Made by a program: the position numbers and the translations under genes. A DNA stretch of 64,000 nt from an uncultured Paracoccaceae bacterium (GTDB lineage: Bacteria; Pseudomonadota; Alphaproteobacteria; Rhodobacterales; Rhodobacteraceae): positions 62,001 to 126,000 of the forward strand of contig CANLQK010000002.1 in the NCBI GenBank assembly GCA_947493255.1, written 5' to 3'. The stretch's first letter is position 1. Every line of letters begins with the position of its first letter. The notes beneath the pieces were generated by a model. The model was not told where the DNA came from. It did no database searches and was given only the letters and a program-made list of their open reading frames with translations. Positions 63,829-64,000 of this stretch are shown here, in pieces.

Positions 63829-64000
63829 TTTGGGTGTCCAATTCTTGATCAGGAAGAGTTGGCGCGGGGGAAGTCAAACTTTTCACGCGCACTAAGGATA
63901 ACGAAGGTTCTTTGATGGGGGCGTCACTGGTCAGCTGCGACACAGTGACGATCGATCCGACAGACAGATCAACGTCCAAATTTGAGGACCCATCCAGCGG
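63794..64000 (-). pseudogene. Truncated class I fructose-1,6-bisphosphatase, 5' part outside the window
   Basis: Reading in from the right edge, the minus strand encodes PLDGSSNLDVDLSVGSIVTV, the metal- and substrate-binding signature of class I FBPase (DPLDGSSNID). After this the similarity ends: the frame continues as SQLTSDAPIKEPSLSL and other unrelated residues and stops at 63794, inside the fba gene. At least 150 residues of the FBPase C-terminal half are missing. It looks like an internal or 3' deletion that joined the fbp stub to the fba upstream region. The start is outside the window, so how much is left cannot be judged. Confidence 0.75.

Overview
The window looks like chromosomal DNA from a marine Roseobacter-group alphaproteobacterium (Rhodobacteraceae). 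This rests on gene content: a MipZ ATPase, a taurine-to-sulfite cluster (tpa, tauR, xsc, pta, ackA, soeABC-like genes), back-to-back hemE and hemC, acnB, and a class II aldolase next to an fbp remnant. Base composition is moderate for the family. I could not run similarity searches, so the placement is an inference.

Layout. 1-4010: 3' end of a large RTX/type I secreted protein, a small unknown ORF and a receiver-like protein. 4130-8160: a membrane histidine kinase with an apparent frameshift, a single-domain response regulator, and a divergent OmpR-type regulator. 8205-15928: a second OmpR/EnvZ-type pair divergent from a sugar ABC transporter operon ending in glucokinase. 16100-19424: an SDR remnant, an HSL-type esterase, an AraC regulator and three small proteins of poorly known function. 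19437-23116: hemE, hemC, a FAD-linked oxidase and a tRNA with a CAU anticodon. 23210-35718: a galactoside-utilisation island, with a CUT1 transporter, GH36 alpha-galactosidase, GH42 beta-galactosidase, mutarotase and part of the De Ley-Doudoroff galactose pathway, facing an IclR regulator and the transporter ATPase. 35930-36607: a D-lyxose-isomerase-like protein. 36619-51594: a taurine/sulfoacetaldehyde/sulfite block, all on the minus strand. 51758-54282: copper ATPase plus CueR. 54385-64000: a membrane protein of unknown function, MipZ, a DEAD-box helicase, a YHYH protein, aconitase B, class II aldolase and a broken fructose-bisphosphatase at the right edge.

How the genes work together. In the sulfonate block Tpa makes sulfoacetaldehyde from taurine, Xsc splits it to sulfite plus acetyl phosphate, Pta and AckA dispose of acetyl phosphate, a TauE/SafE protein can export sulfite, and a SoeABC-like molybdoenzyme can oxidise it. 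Paired direct repeats with identical 23-bp spacing lie upstream of both xsc and tpa and are good candidates for TauR sites. In the galactoside island, imported oligosaccharides would be cut to galactose, epimerised and channelled to KDPGal and then triose phosphate plus pyruvate. Galactose dehydrogenase and galactonate dehydratase are not in the window.

The most unusual points are: two extra translationally coupled genes between soeA and soeB (one only 56 codons, its tail made of an 11-bp tandem repeat); the phased GTAACA repeats between the second two-component system and the sugar operon; the one-base frame disruption of the first histidine kinase at a T7G5 tract; a secreted serine protease with eight six-cysteine repeats inside the taurine cluster; and a hairpin that covers the tauR start codon. 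I saw no CRISPR array, phage, insertion sequence or recognisable defence system.
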